7,669 nucleotides of DNA from Patescibacteria group bacterium (GCA_018900295.1 JAHIGH010000017.1:1-7669), one strand, 5' to 3'. Counted from the first letter of the stretch, positions 1-5,961 are shown. Notes: generated by a model from the sequence alone, not told the origin. Numbers and translations are program-made.

Positions 1-7
1 GAAATAT

Positions 8-442
8 ATGTTTTTTTTATTATTAATTGTTTTGGCGGCTTTATTGCTTGAAAGTGTTGCGATAACTCTTCCTTTATTTTTGATTGTTGTTCTGGTCATG
101 TTAGTTATATTTTCCGAAAAACAGAATAATTTGGTTCTTGCCCTGGCTTTTTTCGGAGGATTGATCCTTGATGTAAGCGCAGTGCGTTATTTGGGTAGTA
201 CCAGTCTTTTTCTGACATGTTGGTTATTTCTTATTTTATTGTATGAGCGTAAGTATGAGATAAATACTATTCCATTTGTTCTTGCTTCGTCATTTTTCGG
301 AATTATTTTGTATCTTTGGTTTTTTGGGTATGGGGAAATTCTTATTCAGTCAATTGTCGGTTCAATTTTCAGCTGCGCTCTTTTTGTTATTTTTAAGCGG
401 ATGGGTATTTCTTATAAAGAAAAAATGCAGTTTAATTTTTGA
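8..442 (+). CDS. mreD: MreD-like rod shape-determining membrane protein
   Basis: A 144-residue, almost entirely hydrophobic protein with about five predicted membrane segments (roughly residues 2-18, 20-36, 42-60, 64-78 and 90-135 as a longer hydrophobic stretch). The segment FFGGLILDVSAVRYLGSTSL (residues 48-67) resembles the glycine/aspartate motif of MreD (G-L-L-x-D, then L-G). MreD is an inner-membrane part of the elongasome that organises lateral wall synthesis with MreB, MreC, RodA and PBP2. The next gene downstream, 60 nt away on the same strand, is PBP2, the usual mreD neighbour, which supports the call. Typical MreD proteins are about 160 residues, so this one is slightly short. The reading frame stays open to the window edge, so a start further upstream cannot be excluded, but the ATG at 8 gives a sensible N-terminus. 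MreD is weakly conserved in sequence, so context carries much of the weight. Confidence 0.72.
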   Translation: MFFLLLIVLAALLLESVAITLPLFLIVVLVMLVIFSEKQNNLVLALAFFGGLILDVSAVRYLGSTSLFLTCWLFLILLYERKYEINTIPFVLASSFFGIILYLWFFGYGEILIQSIVGSIFSCALFVIFKRMGISYKEKMQFNF

Positions 443-489
443 AAGAGATTGCTTCGTCGCCCACTATCGTGGTGCTTCTCGCAATGACA
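443..489. repeat. REP-like palindromic repeat between mreD and mrdA
   Basis: The spacer after the mreD stop holds GAGATTGCTTCGTCGC, a small hairpin CCAC-TATC-GTGG (461-472), then TGCTTCTCGCAATGACA (473-489). The last 17 bases match 4766-4782 at 15 of 17 positions, so this is one member of a dispersed repeat family in the window. It fills most of the gap before the PBP2 start at 503. Confidence 0.6.
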
Positions 490-502
490 TGAAGCGTGGC
501 TT

Positions 503-2326
503 ATGAAGACAGATACAGGTTTTGCTTTCGGTGATCATATAAAGACAGAAAAAATAAAGAGGAGGAGTGCTTCAGAGTCTTCACATTTTGTAATAAGAAC
601 TTTTTTACCTATTTTGTTTTTGTTTATTGTTGTCTGTGTGTGTATCGTAAGGCTTGTGTATCTGCAGTTGTTTCAAGGATCATATTACCGCGCGCTCTCC
701 GATTCCAATAGGATACGGACTCAAGTTATTTACGCTCCAAGAGGGATAATTTTTGATAGAAATGGAGTTCCTTTGGTTTTTAATATTCCGGGATTCAGAC
801 AAATTATTAAGAATCCGAAAGGGAAAAACACAGACAGGATTGTTTTTTTGAGTAAGGAAAAAGCGCTTTCGCTTATTGCGAAGGGGGAGACGAATATTGC
901 GGTGGATTCTCTTCGTGAATATCCGTATAAGGATGTTATCGCGCATGTCTTGGGATATATTGGTCAAATTTCCATAGATGATTTAAAAAAGAAGGGATAT
1001 GTGAATTATTCCGCAGACGCATTTATCGGAAAGACGGGAATTGAGGAAGAATACGAGCGTTTATTGCGGGGCAAAGACGGTAAGCAATTGGTTGAAGTTG
1101 ACGCATACGGCGGTAAAGTGCGGCCGCTTGGACAGACAGATCCAATTGCAGGAAAAGATATTACTTTGACTCTTGATGTAAAATTGCAAAAGGCAGTATA
1201 TGACGCGGCTGGTGATATAGAGAAAGGGGTAGTAATCGTTTCAAAGCCCAATGGGGAGATATTGGCAATGGTTTCCAAGCCTTCATTTGATTCGAATCTT
1301 TTTACTTTGGATGATACTTATTCTGTAGCGTCTGACAGCGTATATAAAAATGTTACTTCTGTGTTAACGGATGGATATGGTCAGCCTCTTTTGAACCGTG
1401 CGATCGGAGGAGTATACCCTCCGGGATCTACGTTTAAATTGGTTGTCGCGGCAGCGGGTTTGGAAGATGGGATTATTGATTCAAGATATACGGTTACTGA
1501 TACCGGTATTTTGAAAGTCGGGGAATTTTCTTATGCTAATTGGTATTATACGAATTATGGACGAAAAGAGCCGGGGCAGATGAATGTAGTTCGCGCGCTT
1601 GCACGGTCAAACGATATTTTTTTCTATAAATTGGCAGAGCTTATAAATGTAGACAGAATATCGGCAATGGCCGTGAAATTTGGGTTGGGAGATGTAATGG
1701 GAATTGATTTGCCTGGGGAAGTAAAAGGAACTGTGCCGACACGCGAGTGGAAGGATGAGAATATAGGAGAGAGTTGGTATTTGGGTGATACATATCACTT
1801 CGGAATCGGACAAGGATTCCTTTTAACGACGCCATTGCAAGTAAATTCCTGGACAGAAGTTATTGCCAATGGAGGGGTCTTATATGAGCCGCATCTTTTG
1901 AAAAATCAAAAATCAAAAATCAAAAATCCCCATTTCGCTGAAGCTTCGCGGGGCAAGCAAAAATTATTGAGTGAGAAGACGATAGAGCTAATAAGACAGG
2001 GGATGATAGAGAGTTGTAGTCCTGGGGGTGTGGCGTGGCCGCTTTTTGATTTCAAAGTGCAAAATTCAAAATTAAAAATTGATGGTAGGAATTTTGTGAA
2101 AGCCGCGTCGAGTTCTGCTGATACACGGCAGGTTTCAATTGCGTGTAAGACGGGGACGGCGCAGCATGGTGGAGAAGAGGCGCTTCCGCATGCATGGATA
2201 ACGCTTTTTGCTCCCGCATATGATCCGCAGATCGTTGTTACTGTCCTTTCAGAATCAAGCGGGGAGGGGTCAAATATGGCGGCGCCGGTGGCGAAAAAGA
2301 TACTCGAAGCGTATTTCTCGCGGTAA
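503..2326 (+). CDS. mrdA: Penicillin-binding protein 2 (class B transpeptidase of the elongasome)
   Basis: A 607-residue DD-transpeptidase that cross-links peptidoglycan during cell elongation. A cytoplasmic head (1-32, basic) leads to a single membrane anchor (about 33-53), then the PBP dimer region with APRGIIFDRNG (78-88), and the transpeptidase domain. All three active-site motifs are visible: S309-T-F-K312 with the nucleophile serine, S369-N-D371, and K549-T-G-T552. Length is close to the family norm of about 600-630. It follows the MreD-like gene and probably shares its transcript. No good Shine-Dalgarno sequence precedes the ATG at 503. Oddities: two in-frame heptamer-repeat inserts (about residues 467-486 and 518-527) lie between the SND and KTG motifs, outside the catalytic motifs, and the KTG-proximal linker is long. 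An assignment as division-type FtsI is possible, but the MreD neighbour favours PBP2. Confidence 0.9.
   Translation: MKTDTGFAFGDHIKTEKIKRRSASESSHFVIRTFLPILFLFIVVCVCIVRLVYLQLFQGSYYRALSDSNRIRTQVIYAPRGIIFDRNGVPLVFNIPGFRQIIKNPKGKNTDRIVFLSKEKALSLIAKGETNIAVDSLREYPYKDVIAHVLGYIGQISIDDLKKKGYVNYSADAFIGKTGIEEEYERLLRGKDGKQLVEVDAYGGKVRPLGQTDPIAGKDITLTLDVKLQKAVYDAAGDIEKGVVIVSKPNGEILAMVSKPSFDSNLFTLDDTYSVASDSVYKNVTSVLTDGYGQPLLNRAIGGVYPPGSTFKLVVAAAGLEDGIIDSRYTVTDTGILKVGEFSYANWYYTNYGRKEPGQMNVVRALARSNDIFFYKLAELINVDRISAMAVKFGLGDVMGIDLPGEVKGTVPTREWKDENIGESWYLGDTYHFGIGQGFLLTTPLQVNSWTEVIANGGVLYEPHLLKNQKSKIKNPHFAEASRGKQKLLSEKTIELIRQGMIESCSPGGVAWPLFDFKVQNSKLKIDGRNFVKAASSSADTRQVSIACKTGTAQHGGEEALPHAWITLFAPAYDPQIVVTVLSESSGEGSNMAAPVAKKILEAYFSR
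1901..1958 (+). repeat. Four perfect heptamers plus hairpin, in frame inside mrdA
   Basis: AAAAATC is repeated exactly four times (1901-1928), followed by CCC / CGC / GCG / GGG stem segments around TGAAGCTTC (1929-1953). It is translated as K-N-Q-K-S-K-I-K-N then P-H-F-A-E-A-S-R-G-K-Q (residues 467-486 of PBP2), a basic, low-complexity insert unlike the surrounding fold. The same kind of heptamer recurs at 2054-2081 and at 2366-2407. Confidence 0.8.
2054..2081 (+). repeat. Second heptamer block in frame inside mrdA
   Basis: Four 7-bp units, the last three of the form AAAATTN (2061-2081) and the first, AAAGTGC (2054-2060), degenerate. They are read as K-V-Q-N-S-K-L-K-I-D (residues 518-527), about 22 residues before the KTG motif. 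Like the first block it is exactly 28 bp long. Confidence 0.65.
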
Positions 2327-2365
2327 TGTTTTTTTTGAAGTTAAGATTATTTTGAATACAAAGGA

Positions 2366-2407
2366 GATCAAAGACCAAAAATCAAAGATCAAAGATGAAA
2401 AATAAAT
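2366..2407 (+). repeat. Degenerate heptamer array downstream of mrdA
   Basis: About five to six 7-bp units of consensus RATCAAA (2366-2407) begin 40 bp after the mrdA stop. RATCAAA is a rotation of the AAAAATC unit seen inside the gene, so the intragenic and intergenic arrays belong to the same family. Confidence 0.6.
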
Positions 2408-2437
2408 AAATAATAATAATTCATCTAACATATATTG

Positions 2438-2556
2438 TTGTCATTCCCGCGAACGCGGGCGACAGCATGAAGTGCATAGTACCCTTGTGGTGAATCCAGT
2501 AGACAAGGAGCTAACTATTTATACCTTCTGGATTCCCCTGTCCAGGGGAATGACAA
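2438..2556. repeat. Composite palindromic element with 11-bp terminal inverted repeats
   Basis: TTGTCATTCCC (2438-2448) and GGGAATGACAA (2546-2556) are perfect inverted ends. Inside are hairpins CCCGC-GAAC-GCGGG (2446-2459) and CCCCTG-TC-CAGGGG (2535-2548), an inverted pair GAATCCAG (2492-2499) / CTGGATTC (2528-2535), and CCTTGT / ACAAGG (2483-2488, 2503-2508). It carries no gene and looks like a small non-autonomous REP/MITE-type element. It could also act as a transcription end for mrdA, but no T-run follows the stem. Confidence 0.75.
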
Positions 2557-2580
2557 TTTTGTGTAATGTGAAATAATATT

Positions 2581-2607
2581 ATGGATGAGAGATTGTATTG
2601 GTTGGGG
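2581..2607 (+). pseudogene. Relic of the first nine codons of dprA
   Basis: This 27-bp stretch reads M-D-E-R-L-Y-W-L-G and then runs into A and a TAG stop. It matches the first 27 bases of the intact dprA at 3578 at 24 of 27 positions, and all three differences are synonymous (GAT/GAC, GAG/GAA, AGA/CGA). After 2607 the clear match is lost. It is therefore a broken duplicate of the dprA start, not a gene. It abuts the stop codon (2610-2612) of the minus-strand gene. Confidence 0.7.
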
Positions 2608-2609
2608 GC

Positions 2610-2990
2610 TTAGGGTTTTGTGATGGGCTGGCTGGGTTGTTCTTGCGCTTTTTCTTTTTCGAGTTGGAGTTTCGTGACTTTTTGAGTCACTTCCCACATT
2701 TTTTTAGAATATTCAGAATTATGTGTTCTCGGAAAATCTATTTTTACATAACTTTTACTTTCAGGAACGATGCCTTTTTGAACAGAAACAATCAGATCTG
2801 TTATTGTATCTTTATTTTCCTGTTCCCATTTTTCTCCTTCTTTTTTAACAACACTAAATTCGCCTCCAGTTTGCTCGGCTGCGCTTTTCCAATCTTCTAT
2901 TTCATCATTTGAAAAAAGATGCCAAGGTCCGCGAGGGTTTTCTTTGGGCGCATTATTTTCACCTGTTAAAACTTCTCCACCTTCGTTCAT
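2610..2990 (-). CDS. Hypothetical protein, charged, possibly coiled coil at the C-terminus
   Basis: A 126-residue hydrophilic protein that I do not recognise. It has no signal peptide or membrane segment. The N-terminal part contains G-P-W-H-L-F (residues 21-26) and several acidic patches; residues about 95-126 are rich in K, E and Q with heptad-like spacing and end in a proline-rich tail, suggesting a short coiled coil. It is convergent with mrdA and divergent from the toxin-antitoxin pair (88 nt between starts). Upstream on its strand TTGACA (3017-3022) and TACAAT (2997-3002) are seen, but with a short 14-bp spacer, so the promoter is doubtful; if used, the leader would be only a few bases. 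It lies in the block that separates the dprA relic from the intact dprA, so it is likely accessory cargo. The composition looks like a real protein, but there is no family support. Confidence 0.55.
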   Translation of the reverse strand: MNEGGEVLTGENNAPKENPRGPWHLFSNDEIEDWKSAAEQTGGEFSVVKKEGEKWEQENKDTITDLIVSVQKGIVPESKSYVKIDFPRTHNSEYSKKMWEVTQKVTKLQLEKEKAQEQPSQPITKP

Positions 2991-3043
2991 GATTTAATTG
3001 TAGCCTTTTTTTTGCATGTCAATGTCTTATAGTAGAAAAACGC

Positions 3044-3072
3044 TTGTTAGAGGAGGATTTCTGATATATAAT
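3044..3072 (+). promoter_or_regulatory. Promoter of the RelE-type pair, probably leaderless
   Basis: TTGTTA (3044-3049), a 17-bp spacer and a perfect TATAAT (3067-3072). The antitoxin ATG begins 6 nt after the -10 box, which puts the expected transcription start at or next to the start codon, so the mRNA would have no leader. Confidence 0.7.
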
Positions 3073-3078
3073 ATTTGT

Positions 3079-3312
3079 ATGGCGAATACTGTAACATTAT
3101 CAGAGTCAGCGTATAAGAAATTAATAAGCAGGTTATCTCATTTGGAGAGTGTGGTTATGGAGCTTGTTGAAAAGTTCGGGCAAGAACCACTTGAGGGTAC
3201 TGATGCGTGGTGGGAGCGGGCGCATAAAAAAGGAATGGATGCAAAAAAGAATGGACAATATACCAGAATTAAAACTAAGACAGAATTGAAGAATTTCTTC
3301 AAGAATCTATGA
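3079..3312 (+). CDS. Antitoxin of a RelE/ParE-type type II toxin-antitoxin pair
   Basis: A 77-residue protein starting M-A-N-T-V-T-L-S-E-S-A-Y, an N-terminal beta strand plus helix typical of small DNA-binding antitoxin dimerisation domains. It continues with a leucine-rich helix (about 14-33), an acidic/aromatic segment G-T-D-A-W-W-E (about 41-47) and a basic tail ending K-T-E-L-K-N-F-F that could wrap the toxin. The ATG at 3079 is preferred over an upstream ATG at 3016 because the TATAAT box lies between them. Its stop overlaps the toxin start (ATGA, 3309-3312), the classic translational coupling of such modules. The family name is by analogy; role as antitoxin is inferred from size and order. 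Autoregulation of the promoter is usual for such pairs. Confidence 0.75.
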   Translation: MANTVTLSESAYKKLISRLSHLESVVMELVEKFGQEPLEGTDAWWERAHKKGMDAKKNGQYTRIKTKTELKNFFKNL

Positions 3313-3566
3313 TCATAGATTTTACCAAGCCCGCGGAAAAACAAACCAAGAAGCTTCCTCAAAAAATTAAGAAAAAGTTTTTGAAACAGCTTTCTTTTTT
3401 GCAAACAGATTTTAACTATCCTTCACTCTACGCAAAAAAGATGAAAGATTCAGGTCGTTGGGAGGCAAGAATTGACTATCATTATAGGTTTTCGTTTGAT
3501 GTAGAAGATGAAATAATTACTATTACTTCCGTTGGCATGCATGATTTTGGACTTGGGAAAAAATAA
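3309..3566 (+). CDS. RelE/ParE-superfamily toxin
   Basis: An 85-residue basic protein with the RelE/YafQ plan: strand (M-I-I-D-F-T), two lysine-rich helices (about 8-38), then strands bearing G-R-W-E-A-R (about 49-54), Y-H-Y-R-F-S-F (57-63), I-T-I-T-S-V-G (70-76) and the C-terminal H-D. In RelE-like mRNA interferases such Arg, Tyr and His positions line the active site; ParE relatives poison gyrase instead, and the sequence alone does not decide which applies. It starts inside the antitoxin stop. dprA begins only 11 nt after its stop, so the pair and dprA may share a transcript. Frame and length are intact. Confidence 0.82.
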   Translation: MIIDFTKPAEKQTKKLPQKIKKKFLKQLSFLQTDFNYPSLYAKKMKDSGRWEARIDYHYRFSFDVEDEIITITSVGMHDFGLGKK

Positions 3567-3577
3567 TTCTTCAAAAT

Positions 3578-4690
3578 ATGGACGAACGATTGTATTGGTT
3601 GGGGTTTGCGGTTTTTTCGGGAATTGGTCCGGTTCGATTTCAAAAACTTTTGGATCACTTCGGTACAGCTGCATCTGCATGGGATGCAGGTTCTGCAGAT
3701 CTAAAGAAGGCAGGATTGGGAGATATTACGGTAAAAAAACTGGATGAATTCAGGCGTAATTTTTCGATACGTGATTATTACCAGAAATTGCAGGATTCCG
3801 GTGTTAAATTTTTTACTTTGCGTGATGTTGATTATCCCAAACTTTTGTCGCAGATAAAAAATCCACCAATTGTTTTATTCGTTAAAGCCATGCCTGTCGG
3901 CAGGCAGGGAGAGTTTTTATTTAATGCAGCAGAGAATCAAAGAACAGTTGCTGTTGTCGGAACAAGGAGAATAACTGCTTATGGAAGGCAGGTAACGGAG
4001 TTAATAGTAAGGGATTTGGTCGAAGCAGGCTGTGTAATCGTATCAGGATTGGCTTTGGGAGTGGATAGTAAAGCGCATAATGTGACGATAGAAAATAATG
4101 GTAAGACGATCGCGGTATTGGGAAGCGGTGTTGATCTTTGCACGCCAAGGGAGAATTTTTCTTTATACAGGAAGATATTGGAAACCGGCGGAGCGATTGT
4201 TTCGGAATTTCCTTTGGGACAAGAGCCAATAAAAGGATCATTTCCCTCGCGCAACCGGATTATTGCAGGACTCAGTTTGGGTGTGGTGGTGACAGAGGGA
4301 GCCGCGGATAGCGGTGCGTTGATCACCGCCGAGGATGCTTTTTTGAATAAGCGAAAGGTTTTTGCTGTTCCCGGTCCAATTACATCGAATTATTCAAAAG
4401 GGCCAAATTCTCTTATAGCCAAAGGTGCGATAACGGTTAATGGCAGCCGGGATATATTGCAGGCGTTTGAGATAACGCAGAAGCCGCGGGTTAGGAATGT
4501 GAGGGGAGAAAATAAGGATGAGCAAGCGATCATCGATTTTTTGCAAAATGAGCAGTTGCATATGGATGAGTTGATAAAGCGGACTGGTATTCAGGTATCC
4601 GCGATTGGTACGATTCTTTCGCTGATGGAGATGAAGGGCTTGGTGCGAAATCTGGGAGCGGGGATTTTTGCGCTGGGAGAGATAGGGTAG
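3578..4690 (+). CDS. dprA: DNA processing protein DprA (Smf)
   Basis: A 370-residue protein that in characterised bacteria binds incoming single-stranded DNA and loads RecA during natural transformation. An N-terminal helical region (1-90) precedes the Rossmann-like core: V-G-T-R-R (127-131), S-G-L-A-L-G-V-D (156-163), F-P-S-R-N-R (222-227) followed by I-I-A-G-L-S, then T-E-G-A-A-D-S-G-A-L-I-T and V-P-G-P (264-267) with G-P-N-S-L-I. A C-terminal winged-helix domain (about 310-370) is present. Length matches the family. The start ATG at 3578 sits 11 nt after the toxin stop and has no Shine-Dalgarno sequence. Residues 104-111 (A-M-P-V-G-R-Q-G) come from an inserted palindrome. A broken copy of its first nine codons lies 1 kb upstream. 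Confidence 0.95.
   Translation: MDERLYWLGFAVFSGIGPVRFQKLLDHFGTAASAWDAGSADLKKAGLGDITVKKLDEFRRNFSIRDYYQKLQDSGVKFFTLRDVDYPKLLSQIKNPPIVLFVKAMPVGRQGEFLFNAAENQRTVAVVGTRRITAYGRQVTELIVRDLVEAGCVIVSGLALGVDSKAHNVTIENNGKTIAVLGSGVDLCTPRENFSLYRKILETGGAIVSEFPLGQEPIKGSFPSRNRIIAGLSLGVVVTEGAADSGALITAEDAFLNKRKVFAVPGPITSNYSKGPNSLIAKGAITVNGSRDILQAFEITQKPRVRNVRGENKDEQAIIDFLQNEQLHMDELIKRTGIQVSAIGTILSLMEMKGLVRNLGAGIFALGEIG
3891..3906. repeat. Short palindrome in frame inside dprA
   Basis: TGCCTG-TCGG-CAGGCA is a perfect 6-bp stem with a 4-nt loop. It is translated as part of A-M-P-V-G-R-Q-G (residues 104-111), just before the Rossmann core, at a point where a surface loop is expected. Its GC-rich composition stands out from the flanking coding sequence. 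Confidence 0.65.
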
Positions 4691-4724
4691 GGAATAATTA
4701 TTTAGGTTGAGATTATCATATTTC

Positions 4725-4782
4725 GTCATCCTGGTTTGTCCAGTATCTGATTTTGGCTACGTTATTGCTTCTCAGAATGACA
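4725..4782. repeat. REP-like palindromic repeat downstream of dprA
   Basis: GTCATCCTG (4725-4733) and CAGAATGAC (4773-4781) form imperfect inverted ends, with an inner hairpin CTGG-TTTGT-CCAG (4731-4743). The right end TGCTTCTCAGAATGACA matches 473-489 at 15 of 17 positions. It lies between the convergent dprA and Panacea operons; I see no strong intrinsic terminator there. Confidence 0.65.
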
Positions 4783-4847
4783 CTTTGAGGAAAAATAGGG
4801 ATAATGTCAGATTTTTGGTAGTGGGTCAATTTGATTTTGAAGTTTTT

Positions 4848-5129
4848 TTAAGAAGGAATCTCTATTTCTATATCGCAAAGAATTATTTTTTCTTCTAAAT
4901 CTTTGAAATAAATTATTACATTTGGTAATCTTAACGCTCCATTAACTTTTATGCTTCTTATAAGTGTCTGGTTATTTAAAATGGGGAATGCCTCTGGTTT
5001 TTGAGCAATAGCAAATATTGCACCACTCAAAAAATCATCGAGTAACTTAATGTCATTCGATATTGTTTTTTTGTTCTTCTCATACAGATGAGATTCTTCA
5101 CAAGTTTTACACGGCTGTGGCTGTTCCAT
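4848..5129 (-). CDS. Small protein paired with Panacea antitoxin, probable toxin
   Basis: A 93-residue protein starting M-E-Q-P-Q-P-C-K-T-C. I chose the ATG at 5129 because the longer frame (start at 5270) would overlap the upstream gene by 164 nt; with this start the overlap is 23 nt. A C-x2-C pair sits at the N-terminus. The rest, with L-D-D-F-L-S-G-A-I-F-A-I-A-Q-K-P-E-A-F-P, then I-R-S-I-K-V-N and two terminal strands (V-I-I-Y-F; I-I-L-C-D-I-E-I), has the helix-then-strands pattern of small RelE/HigB-like proteins, but conserved catalytic residues are not clear. Panacea-domain antitoxins are usually encoded beside a toxin, so the role as toxin is inferred from context. It could instead be an unrelated accessory protein. 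Confidence 0.55.
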   Translation of the reverse strand: MEQPQPCKTCEESHLYEKNKKTISNDIKLLDDFLSGAIFAIAQKPEAFPILNNQTLIRSIKVNGALRLPNVIIYFKDLEEKIILCDIEIEIPS

Positions 5130-5709
5130 TGTAGTTATGCTCACTAGGAAACCCATATTGTCCAGCAAGCTTTTTAGCAATTTCTTTTGCTCTCGTTTTT
5201 TCCCATGCAGTTGCAACTTGATATTTTTTATCTTTAATAAATATTGTTTGATAAGGAATTTCTTGCCCATCAGATGTGACGCGCCAACCCATTGTCTGAT
5301 GTGTCATGTCGCTTAATTGTGTAGCTGAAAACGATCTTTTATTACATACAATATTTATAATTGAATCAACATGAGCTATCATATCTGCGTCAAAATTACT
5401 CAAATTTGGCTCTCTTAACGCAACTATCTTTTTCTGAATGTAAGGGCCTGCATAAGCAATAGCGGTTCCAATATCAATTCCGTTCATTTTCTTAAGTAAT
5501 TTTTTCATATCATCTGGGACTGGGCCATATTGTTGATGTATATATGGACAATCTGATATTGACTTCTGCTTTTTTTTATAGTAAAGAAAATCTGAATAAA
5601 AAAGTATTTTATTCAATTTTGTTCCACCAAATTTAACATCATCGGCGCACTTTGATGATATATAAACAATTAACTCTTTTAATTTTTTTTCGCATTCTGT
5701 TTTTTTCAT
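5107..5709 (-). CDS. Panacea (SocA-like, DUF4065) domain antitoxin
   Basis: A 200-residue cytoplasmic protein with the marks of the Panacea domain: K-L-N-K-I-L-F-Y-S-D-F-L-Y-Y (31-44), Q-Q-Y-G-P-V-P (59-65), and the late motif A-T-Q-L-S-D-M-T-H-Q-T-M-G-W (129-142) leading to Q-E-I-P-Y (149-153). Panacea proteins are known as neutralising domains in toxin-antitoxin pairs with very different toxins, and the caulobacter SocA is a proteolysis adaptor for its toxin. Here the antitoxin comes first and overlaps its small partner. The ATG at 5709 has AAGGAA only one base before it, too close for a normal ribosome site. A strong promoter and two inverted repeats lie just upstream, suggesting autoregulation. 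The region is more A+T-rich than the flanking core genes, consistent with acquired cargo. Confidence 0.85.
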   Translation of the reverse strand: MKKTECEKKLKELIVYISSKCADDVKFGGTKLNKILFYSDFLYYKKKQKSISDCPYIHQQYGPVPDDMKKLLKKMNGIDIGTAIAYAGPYIQKKIVALREPNLSNFDADMIAHVDSIINIVCNKRSFSATQLSDMTHQTMGWRVTSDGQEIPYQTIFIKDKKYQVATAWEKTRAKEIAKKLAGQYGFPSEHNYNGTATAV

Positions 5710-5719
5710 ATTCCTTAAA

Positions 5720-5741
5720 AAATATACGAAAATGTATATTT
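5720..5741. promoter_or_regulatory. Perfect inverted repeat in the Panacea leader, possible operator
   Basis: AAATATAC-GAAAAT-GTATATTT is an 8-bp perfect inverted repeat between the -10 box and the start codon of the Panacea gene. Position and symmetry fit an autoregulatory operator; a simple AT-rich hairpin in the leader is the alternative. Confidence 0.45.
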
Positions 5742-5750
5742 ATGTTTTTT

Positions 5751-5778
5751 ATTATAGTCCTTTCTATGGATTTGTCAA
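5751..5778 (-). promoter_or_regulatory. Promoter of the Panacea operon
   Basis: On the minus strand: consensus TTGACA (5778-5773), 16-bp spacer, consensus TATAAT (5756-5751). Expected transcription start is near 5744, giving a leader of about 35 nt before the ATG at 5709. Confidence 0.8.
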
Positions 5779-5800
5779 TTAATTTAAGGCTAAATTAATT
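5777..5800. promoter_or_regulatory. Perfect 10-bp inverted repeat upstream of the Panacea promoter
   Basis: AATTAATTTA-AGGC-TAAATTAATT, arms of 10 bp with a 4-nt centre, touching the -35 box. It could be a second operator or an upstream AT-rich element. Nothing else is seen in 5801-5850. Confidence 0.45.
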
Positions 5801-5860
5801 AAATCAGTTTTATGCTTTATAGTCAACATACAATCTTTATATCAAACTATTATAATAAAG

Positions 5861-5961
5861 AGGAACGAGTCGAGGAATCTCACACCACGAAGCTGTAGAG
5901 AAGAGCTTTTCTTCTCGATTTGCTCAGTGGTATTAGATCCCTCCGTTTCGGTCGGGATGAC
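5861..5961. repeat. Palindromic repeat in the intergenic region before the riboswitches
   Basis: Contains GAGAAGA-GCTTT-TCTTCTC (5898-5916), flanked by ACCAC / GTGGT, and at the right end ATCCC / GGGAT around CCG-TTT-CGG (5937-5958), ending in GATGAC. The ends and the nested hairpins resemble the elements at 2438-2556 and 4725-4782. No gene is supported between 5810 and 6018. Confidence 0.6.

Noticed and set aside
2625..2692. Possible extension of the dprA relic (ACTTTTTGAGTCACTTC against dprA ACTTTTGGATCACTTC)
   Set aside because: A local match needing a ~29-nt gap, inside a self-complementary stretch and within the minus-strand coding region; could be chance.
2598..2912. Plus-strand frame of 104 codons opposite the minus-strand hypothetical gene
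   Set aside because: Rich in F and C with no domain pattern; the minus-strand frame has far more protein-like composition.
5130..5270. Longer N-terminus for the Panacea partner, starting at 5270
   Set aside because: It would overlap the antitoxin frame by 164 nt and its extra residues look like an out-of-frame reading of that gene.
5851..5856. TATAAT on the plus strand as a promoter
   Set aside because: No -35 box at 16-18 bp and no gene follows; the sequence leads into a repeat element.
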